DNA of 64,000 nt from Candidatus Dormiibacterota bacterium (lineage in GTDB: Bacteria; Chloroflexota; Dormibacteria; Aeolococcales; Aeolococcaceae). Positions 38,633 through 47,550 of this stretch are shown here, in pieces. Under the pieces are notes generated by a model, which worked only from the letters and a program-made list of their open reading frames with translations, did not search any database and was not told the origin of the DNA. Position 1 is the first letter of the stretch; every line of letters begins with the position of its first letter. A program made the translations under genes and the position numbers. Location of the stretch: the NCBI GenBank assembly GCA_003162415.1, contig PMOL01000016.1:106095-170094 (forward strand), read 5' to 3'.

Positions 38633-39466
38633 TCACTGGAGCGCGGTGCAGCTCGTGGAGAGGGTCCCGCCAAGTTCGGGGCTGCACGGATCAATCGACG
38701 CTCTTGCGGTTGACCCCGCTGATGGGGGCGGAGTCGCAAGGGTGAATTGCGTCGACGATCCAGGAGGAATGCCATTTGCCGAGGTTGTGTCCAACGACCC
38801 GAGGTCGGCCTCATCCTCGCCGACGAACTTGCCGCCCGCGTCGAAGAACACGACATACAGCGAACCGCCGTCGCCGAAGAATTCGCCCCAATCCCGCCCT
38901 GCCTGCCCGGTGTACGGATTGTTGAAGGTCCCCGACAGCTTTGGAAGGAGCGACCCGGTGATGCTGAGGTTCGTCACTGACGGAAGCACCAGCTCGGTGG
39001 ACGAGGTGCGCTGAACCGCGATGGTGACCATCATTCTCGTGGGCGTCCAGTTGAAACGTCCCTGAGACGTGAGCGATAACGTGGAAGTGGTCCCAGCGAA
39101 GTAGAACGTTCCGCCGGCTGCGACGCCCGTGAGGAGCGTGGCATCGGGGACTGACGCGTGACCTTGAGCGTCAGCGAATATCACCGTCACTGAAACGCCG
39201 ACGGCGGCGAGTCGCGACGACTGGTTGCGGAGCACCAGGCCGTAGTCGATGTCCGTCAGGAAGGTCGTCGCCTTCGTCACGAAGCCGCCCTGTGCCGCGG
39301 TCACGATCCCGCTTGCGCTCACGATCATGCCGCTGGCTGCGCCCGGGGTAGATTGCGGCGACGACGTGGTGGCACCGGCGCACCCAGCGACCATCGCGGC
39401 GCAGACGCTGGCCAGGACGAGACGCACCCCCTGAAACTTCCGTCCCTTCCTGGGAGCCTCAGCCAT
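38633..39466 (-). CDS. Lipoprotein with FxLYD-like domain
   Basis: A 277-aa protein with a lipobox (AAMVAGC, Cys29) when read from ATG 39466. A beta-rich domain follows (GLVLRNQSSRLAAVGVSVTVIFADAQGHA), which resembles FxLYD-type domains that describe conserved extracytoplasmic immunoglobulin-like folds, then a second beta region. Opposite-strand open frames are shadows. Function unknown; surface exposed. Confidence 0.7.
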   Translation of the reverse strand: MAEAPRKGRKFQGVRLVLASVCAAMVAGCAGATTSSPQSTPGAASGMIVSASGIVTAAQGGFVTKATTFLTDIDYGLVLRNQSSRLAAVGVSVTVIFADAQGHASVPDATLLTGVAAGGTFYFAGTTSTLSLTSQGRFNWTPTRMMVTIAVQRTSSTELVLPSVTNLSITGSLLPKLSGTFNNPYTGQAGRDWGEFFGDGGSLYVVFFDAGGKFVGEDEADLGSLDTTSANGIPPGSSTQFTLATPPPSAGSTARASIDPCSPELGGTLSTSCTALQ

Positions 39467-39588
39467 GTGTCGAGGGTAACGGCAACGAGGCGCGGGCGGG
39501 CTATGTTTGCCCAAGGCCCGTCCTAGTTCGCGCGGAACCTACGTCGCGCTAGCATCGACCGCGCAACCGAAACCCATTCCCTTCCTGA

Positions 39589-39619
39589 AGAGGCCCCTGG
39601 CAGCGCGTCCGGGGCCTCT
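39589..39619. terminator. Hairpin terminator
   Basis: AGAGGCCCC (39589-39597) pairs with GGGGCCTCT (39611-39619), nine base pairs, immediately after the stop of the gene ending at 39622; CTTC follows on the plus side. Confidence 0.6.
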
Positions 39620-39621
39620 CT

Positions 39622-40281
39622 TCATGCGTCGGGAGGCTGCACCCTTGTGTACGCCTCGAGCGCCGCAGTCGCCCACGCGGGGCGCTCCGGGTCACTCGGC
39701 CGCGACAGCACCGGGGGGTCACCGGTCCTCAAGTTGAAGTAGAGCGCGTTTCCGACCTGATCCAAACAGATTGCCAACAGGTTCTGATCAGCCGTCGGCC
39801 GCTCGCCGCCGGGAATGTCCTTTACTCCTGACGCGCCTCGCTGGCTATCAAGGTGTAGGGCCGGAGAAGGAGCCCCGGGCGTCGGCACCGGCGGGTGAGT
39901 CTCACCTGCCGCCAATGGGAACCCGGGGCCGGAGTTCCAAAAGAGTGCGCCCCCGGCCCACCGGAACACCCGCGTCCTGATGGCCGGCCCGCGACCGATA
40001 TTCCGGAGCCGGACGGCGTGGTAGGTAGGGGTGCCGCTCGCCTGTTCCTCGATGAGGACGAGCACGGGCTGGACCGCAAGGTCACGGTCCCGCCGCGCCT
40101 CGGTGCCAAGTGCGACGGTCGCCTCGGCCTCCTTTTCGGCAACCTTCACCGCGTCGCGAGTCTGCCACCCGAGCCATACGGTCGCACCCGCCATGACGGC
40201 GGTGACAGCGGCAAGGGCTCCGGTGATCCAGTCAAGTGCGGGGTCCACGCGGCGCAGCTTAAGACGCGCCCAAGGGGACAT
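39622..40281 (-). CDS. Single-helix membrane protein, paralogue A of the flanking pair
   Basis: A 219-aa protein (208 if GTG 40248 is used, where homology with its twin at 60048-60599 begins). One N-terminal transmembrane helix (GALAAVTAVMAGATVWLGWQT) is followed by a short charged coil (AVKVAEKEAEATVALGTEARRDRDLA) and a beta-rich domain with NIGRGPAIRTRVFRW. The twin shares VWLGWQTR, VALG-EARRDR and QLGNALRFNLRTG-type stretches. Function unknown. Both copies sit left of a tRNA-Leu scar. Confidence 0.7.
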   Translation of the reverse strand: MSPWARLKLRRVDPALDWITGALAAVTAVMAGATVWLGWQTRDAVKVAEKEAEATVALGTEARRDRDLAVQPVLVLIEEQASGTPTYHAVRLRNIGRGPAIRTRVFRWAGGALFWNSGPGFPLAAGETHPPVPTPGAPSPALHLDSQRGASGVKDIPGGERPTADQNLLAICLDQVGNALYFNLRTGDPPVLSRPSDPERPAWATAALEAYTRVQPPDA

Positions 40282-40383
40282 TTGGGGCGGCGATTCTCGC
40301 CCTAGCTACATGCGTGGCTATAAACCGACCCAAGGGAGTGCTCAGGAGAGCGGTCGCATCGAGCGAAATCCCTTATCTACCAA

Positions 40384-40442
40384 CGTCCCGGGACAGGGAG
40401 TCGAACCCTCACGAGGTTGCCCTCGGCGGTTTTTGAGAGCCC
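40384..40442 (-). other. 3' half of tRNA-Leu(CAA): attachment-site scar L1
   Basis: The minus strand reads CTCTCAAAAACCG (anticodon loop, CAA at 40433-40435), variable arm GAGGGCAACCTC, T-arm GGGTTCGACTCCC and acceptor end. No 5' tRNA half is present. GGGGTACG repeats at about 40556 and 40568 lie on the anticodon side, and GCTACAT/GGCTATA repeats at about 40312-40324 on the other. The same arrangement recurs at 60.7 kb. Confidence 0.72.
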
Positions 40443-40553
40443 GGCCGCGACGTTCTTGCGTGCCGGCGCGCGCCAATTTGGGTCGTCGCGTATTCGGCGG
40501 ACACGTTGACCGTGACTCCGTGTGCTGCTGCAGGGTGCGGGCTGACAGTCCTG

Positions 40554-40578
40554 TAGGGGTACGCGTAGGGGTACGCCG
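40554..40578 (+). repeat. Paired direct repeat, possible integrase arm sites (L1)
   Basis: TAGGGGTACGCG is followed at once by TAGGGGTACGCC, two 8-bp GGGGTACG units 12 bp apart. The second tRNA-Leu scar has the same pair at 60.9 kb. Arm-type integrase sites are usually short direct repeats at this distance from the core, so that role is proposed. Confidence 0.5.
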
Positions 40579-40636
40579 AGCCGTCACGGACCGACCGCTT
40601 GAAACCCCGCGGCGTCCGTGCGACCATTTGCTCGAA

Positions 40637-40945
40637 ATGCCGCCCGTTGATCCCCTTGCCGAGCCGTGGCTTCGAGCCGTCCTGGGGTCGACGGCGATCA
40701 CGATCATGGTAGTCGCGCGTTTCGCGGTTTCGATCCTCGAAGGTCTCGCGCGCACAGTCGAAACCGTGTCACGGACCGTCCGGGATTGGGTCGACTGGCG
40801 CGACCAGCGTCGGAAGCCTGTGCCGCCGGTAGTCGCTCCGGTCATCGGCAAGTGGTACGCGGGCGAGCACTCGATCGACGGTGGCAATAACTCGGGGATC
40901 ATCTTCTCGGCGCCGCTCCCGGGGTTGATAGCCGCGTCTCGGTAG
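40637..40945 (+). CDS. Possible small membrane protein
   Basis: A 102-aa frame from ATG 40637 with one hydrophobic helix (AVLGSTAITIMVVARFAVSIL) then a basic stretch. There is no clear ribosome site and no homology I recognise. It lies just right of scar L1. Coding status is uncertain. Confidence 0.35.
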   Translation: MPPVDPLAEPWLRAVLGSTAITIMVVARFAVSILEGLARTVETVSRTVRDWVDWRDQRRKPVPPVVAPVIGKWYAGEHSIDGGNNSGIIFSAPLPGLIAASR

Positions 40946-41031
40946 GTTCAGCGACCGGACCGTAGTCGGTCGCCATCAGGATCGTCAGAATGCCGGCCAC
41001 GCTTTGGCGCCCGGTAAGCTCTCGGCGATGC

Positions 41032-41433
41032 CTAGCGCGCCCACCTCACAGGCTGCATAACGGGCAGCCGCGGGTCGGAGACGTGCCTGTGAGAGGCGAT
41101 CACGAAGGCGACCCCGAGCACAGTGAAACCTGTGAACATGAGGGCCTCCGCGCCGCTGATCTCGTGCTGCTGCCAGCGTCGAACGGTATCGCTCACCGGG
41201 GCGACGCGAGCGGCGTCATCGGCGTAGTAGGGGGCGGCGGTCCTGGTCACTGCGGTGTGCTCCTCGATCACGGTGTTGGTCGGCAACACCGTCACCGTAA
41301 CCCCGTTCCGCGAGATGGCCCCTGGCGTCCGTGAATCGTCACCGCATGGCCGTGACGCCGCCGACGTGGACAGCATATTGACGGCGTATGAGATCGGCGA
41401 TTCAAGTGTTCGGCGGGGCGGTTTTACGTTCAT
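41032..41433 (-). CDS. Possible small single-helix membrane protein
   Basis: A 133-aa frame from ATG 41433 with one C-terminal transmembrane helix (EALMFTGFTVLGVAFVIAS). No recognised family. Its start sits next to a tRNA-like fragment. The frame continues upstream over IS and tRNA debris, so the real start is a guess. Confidence 0.35.
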   Translation of the reverse strand: MNVKPPRRTLESPISYAVNMLSTSAASRPCGDDSRTPGAISRNGVTVTVLPTNTVIEEHTAVTRTAAPYYADDAARVAPVSDTVRRWQQHEISGAEALMFTGFTVLGVAFVIASHRHVSDPRLPVMQPVRWAR

Positions 41434-41438
41434 TTTGA

Positions 41439-41478
41439 ACAGCCGACGGGGAGATTCGAACCCCTGACCTCTGCCGGG
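41439..41478 (-). other. tRNA-like 3' fragment (T-arm and acceptor end)
   Basis: Minus strand GGTCAGGGGTTCGAATC continuing to CGTCGGCT looks like a T-arm and acceptor strand of a tRNA, but no anticodon stem can be drawn next to it. GTTCA-TTT-TGAAC forms a small hairpin at its end. Probably another, older integration scar. Confidence 0.4.
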
Positions 41479-41547
41479 CGAGGGCGTAGGTACGAATTCG
41501 AATACGGGACGGCCTCCAGGTGGCCGTTTCACCAGTTCCCTCGCGAT

Positions 41548-41591
41548 GGTGGACACGGCGAGACAGGCGTGGACAGCGAGCGACTGACCTA
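41548..41591 (-). repeat. IS481-type end, also found at 57603-57645
   Basis: The segment starting GGTGGACACGGCGAGACA and ending GACTGACCT lies directly downstream of the IS481-type transposase remnant. A close copy lies at 57603-57645. It probably represents the right end of the insertion sequence. Confidence 0.55.
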
Positions 41592-41824
41592 GTCGTAGTG
41601 CCCAGACACGTTGTCGAGGCGTGAGATGGGTGGGGGCTGACCGAGACTGGTGTGAGCACGCTGATGGTTGTAGATGTGCAGCCAGGTCGTCAACGCCTTG
41701 GTCCGTCACTGGTTTGAGGAGTAAGGGCGAACGTAGGCCCATTCCTCGAGCAAAGTCCGGTTGAAGCGCTCAACTTTGCCATTGGTCTGACGCCGGCGAG
41801 GCTGAGTGAAGCGCTGGACCGCGC
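41589..41824 (-). pseudogene. IS481-family transposase C-terminal remnant
   Basis: The minus strand encodes RQTNGKVERFNRTLLEEWAY, then VRPYSSNQ, an in-frame TGA, then RTKALTTWLHIYNHQRAHTSLG and PPPISRLDNVSGHYD with a TAG stop. This is the C-terminal DDE-domain tail of IS481-type transposases (catalytic Glu in KVERFNRTL). The N-terminal two thirds are gone and a stop interrupts it, so it is inactive. Confidence 0.85.
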
Positions 41825-41890
41825 CGCTGTCGAGCACCCGCGGCCGAGTGCGAGGTGTCGCCGTCGGCGATGCCAGTTCGGATCAACCTG

Positions 41891-44170
41891 TCAGGCGTCA
41901 GCCGGTTTTGACCAGCGCTGCATCTGTGCATCGGGATCGACTACCTCGTCAGCCAACCGCCGCATGCTTTCGTCCTCTTTCCACCGCTCGACATACCCGA
42001 CATAGGCGGTCATGTCCCATGGCGTTCGCTGCGTGACGCCGATCCCGAACCACTCGTCCACACGCTGGCGGTACTTGCGGGCGACGACGTACGGACCGAG
42101 TGATTGAAGTAGCGTGTCGTCTCGATCGGGCGGTGCCGAGAGCAGCGTGATCCCACAACTCATCTCGTCCTCGAGCGTGTAGCTGGCATCGCGCATCTTG
42201 CCAGCAGTCGGGGCAGTCAGCCGTTGGAGTTGCGCGACGATGAACTCGCGTACCTCCCTACTGCCATCCAAGAGCCGCAGTGAGCAGGTGATGTAGGTCC
42301 TGGGTCGTTTCGCCTCCAAAGCAGTGAGCAACTGACGAAACTCAGGTGGCATGTCCTGTGCCGGTTTCGGAGCGGGGACCGTCCGTTCCCCGAACTTCCA
42401 CAGGTAGTAGGCATCCATGTCATCGGTCATGGAGAAAATCCACATGGGTGTCGTGTCGTCGGCATCCTTGTACAGCCCGCGCTTTAAGTAGTAGCCGAAG
42501 AAGTCGAGCTCTTCAAAAGTGCCGAAGCGACCTTGTTCATGGGCACGAGCGCGCCGCGTGAAGTAGTGGAGCAACTGTGCGGGAAACTCGACGAGGTCGC
42601 AGATCACTTCGAGTGAGTGCAGCGAGAGCGCGAGGGGCTGCCGGCTGGACGTTTCTTGAAGGCCCTGGGTCGCCAGCCCGCGCGATGCCGTCGTGAGCAA
42701 CGTGAGGTCCTCGAGGGCGACGGTCACGCAGTACACGTGTCGGATATTCGCCAGATCGAGGACCTCCGGAGGACCACGATCGGGGATCACACTGAGGGCG
42801 TGGTCTCTCTCGATTACCTCCCGGAGCCGAACAGCTTGATCCGCGGTCTCCTTGATGATCTGCTCGAGGTCGTCATTCAAGCGGACGGACATCCGCCGAG
42901 CTTTCGCTGAAATCAGGTGGCTCTTGGCTTCGATGATGACTGCTGCCGTGTCCAGGATCAGCAGACCGTCGGTCTCGTACGCTGCTCCTCCGTCGCTCCA
43001 TTTGACGTTCTGGAGCACGGTGGTCGGACGGAGAGCGCCCGTCAGCGCTGTCACCGAGGCGGCCTCCAGATAGCGAGCCCGCTGGCGTGCAAAGCGTTCG
43101 CGATAGCGTGATCCGAGGAGCTGTTCACTGAGCGTTGGCCGAAGTGCGAAGAACAGATTCGAAAACGATGAGCAGAGGTAGTTGCCGGCCCTGTCATGGA
43201 TCAACGGGCGACGGGCCAGCGGATTCTTGTGATCAACAAAGTTTTGAGGACTGGCTCCGCAGCCGATGTCCAGGCTGAAAAGATCAAGGAAGGTTTGGGC
43301 CTGCTCGACAGATACGCCCGCGCGTTCTGCGAGGGCGGGGACGGTCACCGAGATGATCGTCCCAACGCCAAACCACACCCAGGCATCGAGCAGCCGGCGC
43401 GCCCGTTTGGCGGCAAGCTTGGCGGTGCCGCGCCCTTTGGATGGTCCTCGCGAACGCATGTCCTTGGTGATCTGGGGCAGATGACGGAGTGAGTCACGGG
43501 CACGCGAAGTCAACGCCGCAATGGATCCCTGGGAACAGCCCTCGTACAGTGCCAGTCCCTGACTCGCCGTGAAGCCGACGACTTCCATGAGTGGCTCGTC
43601 AAGCCCCCCAAAGATCGCTTGAATCGCCGCCGTCTCTTGGTGCGGGAAAGTCGGGCCTCGGATGGTTGCATCGCGGCTGCGAAGGAGATAGGCCAGGTCC
43701 GAGATCGCGCCGTTGTGCTTCCGTTGTCGCGCGGCTTGGAGGGCATCTCGAACGGAGAGCATGGCCGCCAGGTCCTTGATGAGCCTTCCAGCGCGGGCTG
43801 TGTTTGGGATCAGTCGTTGCCTAGCACCGGTGCCCGAGCGCGTCCCCCGTTCGATGATCGCCAAGGCTGCGATCTCTGCCACCACCGACAGCCCCGGATG
43901 CTCGGTTTCCTTGTAAGTGTCGGGATTCATCGGCAGGTTCTCGAGGAGCAGGTTGGCAATCACATCAAAGCCGTCGTGCGGTGCCAGTTCAGCCGGCAAA
44001 GCGCTCAAGAGCTCCGCAATGGCCGTATCCAGTGAGGCAACACTGGCTTCGAGGTCGATATGGCCCGCCTCGTCCAGGTGGATGCCGTCTGCGGTACTCC
44101 GAACTGCGGGCGGCCGTTCGACCTGTGACTGTCGACGACGGGGCGCTGCCTTCCAATGACGACGAGGCAT
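41891..44170 (-). CDS. Large protein with PD-(D/E)XK nuclease-type motif
   Basis: A 759-aa cytosolic protein. The middle contains YETDGLLILD (D401) followed by VIIEAKS (E414, K416), the spacing and pattern of a PD-(D/E)XK active site. The N-terminal 380 residues are helical with no recognised domain; the C-terminal 300 residues contain a helical region with aromatic patches (FFGYYLKRGLYKD, DMDAYYLWKFG). Encoded alone inside the island, consistent with a single-gene defence protein, but the target is unknown. Confidence 0.75.
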   Translation of the reverse strand: MPRRHWKAAPRRRQSQVERPPAVRSTADGIHLDEAGHIDLEASVASLDTAIAELLSALPAELAPHDGFDVIANLLLENLPMNPDTYKETEHPGLSVVAEIAALAIIERGTRSGTGARQRLIPNTARAGRLIKDLAAMLSVRDALQAARQRKHNGAISDLAYLLRSRDATIRGPTFPHQETAAIQAIFGGLDEPLMEVVGFTASQGLALYEGCSQGSIAALTSRARDSLRHLPQITKDMRSRGPSKGRGTAKLAAKRARRLLDAWVWFGVGTIISVTVPALAERAGVSVEQAQTFLDLFSLDIGCGASPQNFVDHKNPLARRPLIHDRAGNYLCSSFSNLFFALRPTLSEQLLGSRYRERFARQRARYLEAASVTALTGALRPTTVLQNVKWSDGGAAYETDGLLILDTAAVIIEAKSHLISAKARRMSVRLNDDLEQIIKETADQAVRLREVIERDHALSVIPDRGPPEVLDLANIRHVYCVTVALEDLTLLTTASRGLATQGLQETSSRQPLALSLHSLEVICDLVEFPAQLLHYFTRRARAHEQGRFGTFEELDFFGYYLKRGLYKDADDTTPMWIFSMTDDMDAYYLWKFGERTVPAPKPAQDMPPEFRQLLTALEAKRPRTYITCSLRLLDGSREVREFIVAQLQRLTAPTAGKMRDASYTLEDEMSCGITLLSAPPDRDDTLLQSLGPYVVARKYRQRVDEWFGIGVTQRTPWDMTAYVGYVERWKEDESMRRLADEVVDPDAQMQRWSKPADA

Positions 44171-44472
44171 CGTCAGGGAGCGATGAGGGTCGTCTGAGAA
44201 GGGTCTCGGTGCGGGATCGTGGTGCGCTGGGAGTGCTGAAGGGGACGCGCCGGCATCAACGCGGAGATCCCACGAGGCAGGAGATCCTGAGGGCTCAGCC
44301 GGGCATGCGCCCCAGATGCGGGGAAAGGCTGCTCGCTGCGGGGGAATGGGTGCACTGGATGCAGAGTACTGCTGTCAAGAACTGCTGTCATGGCTTCAAG
44401 ATGCGCCCGCCAAGAGCGGTGGATCGGCGGGTCGATCGAGTGGAAATATCCTTAGCATATAAGCGATTTGTG
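44171..44472. other. Intergenic stretch before scar S2
   Basis: This 302-bp stretch contains no frame with coding character on either strand. It must include the promoter for the 759-aa gene. Confidence 0.5.
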
Positions 44473-44536
44473 TGGCGGATGGAGAGGGATTCGAACCCCC
44501 GGTAGCTCTGACACCACTGCGATTTTCAAGTTCGTG
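44473..44536 (-). other. 3' half of tRNA-Ser(UGA): attachment-site scar S2
   Basis: Minus strand CTTGAAAATCGC (anticodon UGA at 44526-44528), variable arm and GGGGGTTCGAATCCCTCTCC to ATCCGCCA. The variable arm differs from S1, so this came from a different integration. The pair AGGGTGTCG / AGGGTGTCA lies at about 44639-44660. No gene is seen from here to 44820. Confidence 0.7.
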
Positions 44537-44637
44537 CTCGGGGCGTTCGGTATTGGCCGCAGACGGCCGTCCTGTGTTTGAGATTTAGGGGCCCGACTAG
44601 GGAGTTCGTCCGCCGGAGTTCTGCGCTGACCGCACCG

Positions 44638-44662
44638 TAGGGTGTCGATTAGGGTGTCAAAA
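44638..44662 (+). repeat. Paired GGGTGTC repeat (S2)
   Basis: TAGGGTGTCGATTAGGGTGTCA contains two GGGTGTC units 12-13 bp apart, about 110 bp from the S2 anticodon. Equivalent pairs occur near S3 and alone at about 45621. Confidence 0.5.
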
Positions 44663-44820
44663 TGCACTTACACGGTTCGAGCGCGCAGCGTCGGATTGAG
44701 GTGGCAACTGGTCCAGGCCAGGTTCTTCCCTGAGCCTCATCAGGGCGACGGGCTTGCTGAAATGAGCGTATCGGAGGGAGGAGTTCCGAGCATGCCGATT
44801 CCCCCGCGGAGCGGTGACAG

Positions 44821-45500
44821 GTGCCGTCGCGATCTGGCTGCTCTCTTATAGATCACCTTCAGCGAGTGAGGGACGCTGGGTCGTTGTCCGACGTGCCCAA
44901 GCTTTGCCTTGAGGGATTGAATCGCGTCGATCGAGAATTCCCTGACTTGAGCGAACAGGCGTATCCGCCGCTCTTGACGACCCTCGCGTACGCCCAGTGG
45001 CGCCTCGAGGATTTTGGAGCCGCCTCAGACACGTACGCTCGACTGGCGGCGTTCGGCGCGGAGCATGGCGGTGCACCGGAAGACGTGGAGTTCGCCTGGG
45101 AAGGGCATCCCGCTCGGCCGGCGAGGCGAAGCAGCACCAAGCGGCGGAGGGCTTTGCACGCCGAGCGATAGCGGCAGCGTCAGAGCTTGGCGACGGGCCT
45201 TTGCTAGCTAGAACGACTGGGCTACTTGGCGACACCCTCGCCGCACAGCACCGCCAGGCGGAGGCCACCGATGCCTACCACTCGGCTCTCGCGGTTCCGC
45301 TCGATGACAGCGACGACGCAAAATTCACGCATGGCGCCTGCTACTTGGGCCTAGCGCGAATAGCGCTCGAGCAGCGCGATGGGGCTGCGGCTCGGGTGTG
45401 GTCGGAGAAGCTCAAAGAAACGCTTGTCCGAGTGAAACATCCCGATCCTCGTTTCACCAGGTTCGTCGACGACCTCTTCGAAGATATCTCTCGCTCCTAG
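44821..45500 (+). pseudogene. TPR-like protein gene broken by a frameshift
   Basis: Frame 1 from GTG 44821 encodes helical repeats (YPPLLTTLAYAQWRLEDFGAAS...AAFGAEHGG) to about 45110. The continuation (HQAAEGFARRAIAAASELGDG... DAYHSALAVPLDDSDDAKFTH) is in another frame and runs to 45500. Together they look like one TPR protein of about 225 residues. The shift lies near 45100-45130 in a GC-rich stretch. It could be an old pseudogene or a sequencing error. Confidence 0.6.
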
Positions 45501-45619
45501 CGGTTCTTGAGGTCGCGCGCAGCGCGTTCGGCGCCGTTCACGAACCGCCGCTGATGCTCGGCCGCGCATCGGAAGTCGAGGCATTCGTCCACTCGCGACC
45601 GTCGGCATTCGCCGCACGA

Positions 45620-45644
45620 GGTGTCAGATAGGGTGTCAGCTATC
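45620..45644 (+). repeat. Orphan GGTGTCAG pair
   Basis: AGGTGTCAGATAGGGTGTCAG repeats the motif found beside the tRNA-Ser scars, but no tRNA fragment is next to it. It may be the remains of a further attachment site. Confidence 0.45.
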
Positions 45645-45652
45645 CGAGGGGA

Positions 45653-46216
45653 TCAACCTTCGGGATGCTCTTGGTGTTCGCGCTGTTGGCTTGGGCCCGG
45701 CAACGGCGGTTGGTCTAAGGATATCCCCACGTCGGTTTCCGCGAGAGGCAAGTTGTAGCGCCGACGACTGGGAGTTACCGGAGGCGGAGCCGGCTGATCC
45801 CCCGGATCAGGCAGTTTGATGCCGACTGTGCCGACCCCATCGAACAGACGTGGGTCCGAGGGATCGCACCAGATGGACCACTTGCTGGTATCAATCCGCC
45901 ACTGTTCGTAGTGACCACCGTCGGACGTGATGGTGAGCGTCGTCTCGTTCTCGAAGCTGACGACTAACTGGCCATTGCCGAGTACGCGGACGATGGCGAG
46001 GTTCCGCGGCATTCGTGATCCGAATTCTTGGGCCATCCCTTTCGTTGACTCCGGTGTCCACGTGGCGAGGCGTTGCCCTTGCGACGTTGTGAGTACAGCG
46101 TCAGTGAGGACGTGTATCGACCCGCCCGACCAACGGATGTGCAATTGGCCGACTGACCCTTCGATACTAAGCATCGCGCCTCCGATGATCGGAAGCGCCA
46201 CGGCCTCTAGTGGCAT
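45653..46216 (-). CDS. DUF6188-like protein
   Basis: A 187-aa protein starting at ATG 46216. A small beta-rich domain (VVSFENETTLTITS, HYEQWRIDT, WSIWCDPSDPRLFDG) resembles DUF6188 proteins, which are often encoded beside toxins in islands and have been treated as immunity-like. The C-terminal 55 residues are proline rich. Family call is tentative. Confidence 0.6.
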   Translation of the reverse strand: MPLEAVALPIIGGAMLSIEGSVGQLHIRWSGGSIHVLTDAVLTTSQGQRLATWTPESTKGMAQEFGSRMPRNLAIVRVLGNGQLVVSFENETTLTITSDGGHYEQWRIDTSKWSIWCDPSDPRLFDGVGTVGIKLPDPGDQPAPPPVTPSRRRYNLPLAETDVGISLDQPPLPGPSQQREHQEHPEG

Positions 46217-46417
46217 CTATGCAGTTCCAAGACTAGTCGTTCCGCTGTCTGGATGCCAGACCTCCTCTTGCCCAACAGCGTGGACGCTCCGCTACCGCAC
46301 GTTGCCGGCGGCTCCTCAGCTCTCCCATCGGTCGCGCCGACCGCAGGGCAGCCGCCGAGGTCATGCGCTGGCTCGAGGAGCTAGACCTGCTCTGAGATAG
46401 AGCAGCATCATCAGGCC

Positions 46418-47521
46418 GTGAGCCTTGAGGCCCGATCCCAGTGGAAAGCGGCCGCGCTACTGGCCAGTGCTGTTCTTCTCGCGGCGGCCGTCGGCTTCAT
46501 CCTGTCGCGCCCGAACGCGCCCAAGCCGTCCCCGCCCAGCCGGGCCGTTTCACCCCCAGTGATCACGTCAGTTCCACCCTCAGCCGGCCCAACTATCCCG
46601 CCGCGTGAAACCTGCGCTGCCGCGTGTCCGATGTCGAGCTTTGGCTATGCCCTCGCGTACTACCCGCCGGCGAGGCAGGTGCTGCTGTTCGGAGGCATCG
46701 ACAACTACGACAACACCTGGCTCTGGAACTACCACGGTTGGACGCTCGCGCATCCGAGCGCCAGCCCACCAGGTCGATTCGATGCAGCCGTGGCCTACAA
46801 CCCAGTCATGCATGTGGTGATGGTGTACGGAGGGAGGCTCGGCCCCGGACAGCTGGTCGACGACACCTGGGCGTGGGACGGGAAGACCTGGGCAGAGCTC
46901 GACGCCGGGACAGGCAGCCCTCCACCCGATGAAGGAGGTGTGATGGCCTGGGATGAGCGGCTCGCGACGATGGTGTTGGTAGTCCCCGGGCCATCGGTGG
47001 CGACTCCCCAACCCGAGACCTGGATCTGGACCGGAACGCACTGGCTCCGTCAACCCAGCGGCGACTTTCCCCCGAACATCTCCCTCGGTCCCATCGGCTT
47101 TGACCCGGTGAGCAATTCACTTCTCGGGGTGGGCTTTCGGTATGAGACCGCGACCTCGTCCAGCGTGGTCATGCTCCGATGGGACGGGACCGTCTGGCGC
47201 GAACTCTCCACGGCTCACAGACCGCCGTCCATCGTCGCTGGGCTTGCTTTGGATCCGATGAGCGACAGACTACTTCTGGTTTGTGACCCAGAGGAGCTCC
47301 AGTCGAGCAGCGAAGAGGTATGGATGTGGACCGGGGTCGACTGGCAATCGCGCGGACTCTTCTCCGGCGCGCTCCAACCCGGGGGAGTGGTAATCGATGC
47401 CGAAAGCGGCCGCGTCCTGCTGTTCGGCAACGCGGTGCAAGCGGCTCAGGGATTGCCACAGCCTGTGCACGTTTGGGAGTGGGAGGGATCGGCATGGACG
47501 AGACAGGACCTTGGGCCGTGA
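46418..47521 (+). CDS. Membrane-anchored kelch-like propeller protein
   Basis: A 367-aa protein from GTG 46418: N-terminal transmembrane anchor (ALLASAVLLAAAVGFIL), a proline-rich stalk, then about six kelch-like blades (QVLLFGGIDNYDNTWLWN, HVVMVYGG...DDTWAWDGKTW, ETWIWTGTHW, EVWMWTGVDWQ, VHVWEWEGSAW). The blades face outside the cell. Function unknown. Confidence 0.72.
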   Translation: MSLEARSQWKAAALLASAVLLAAAVGFILSRPNAPKPSPPSRAVSPPVITSVPPSAGPTIPPRETCAAACPMSSFGYALAYYPPARQVLLFGGIDNYDNTWLWNYHGWTLAHPSASPPGRFDAAVAYNPVMHVVMVYGGRLGPGQLVDDTWAWDGKTWAELDAGTGSPPPDEGGVMAWDERLATMVLVVPGPSVATPQPETWIWTGTHWLRQPSGDFPPNISLGPIGFDPVSNSLLGVGFRYETATSSSVVMLRWDGTVWRELSTAHRPPSIVAGLALDPMSDRLLLVCDPEELQSSSEEVWMWTGVDWQSRGLFSGALQPGGVVIDAESGRVLLFGNAVQAAQGLPQPVHVWEWEGSAWTRQDLGP

Positions 47522-47550
47522 GCGACAAGGAGCTTTGGCGGAGAGAGAGG

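Noticed and set aside
38313..39014. 233-aa plus-strand frame opposite the lipoprotein
   Set aside because: The minus-strand frame has a proper lipobox and beta-domain; the plus frame has neither and looks like its shadow.
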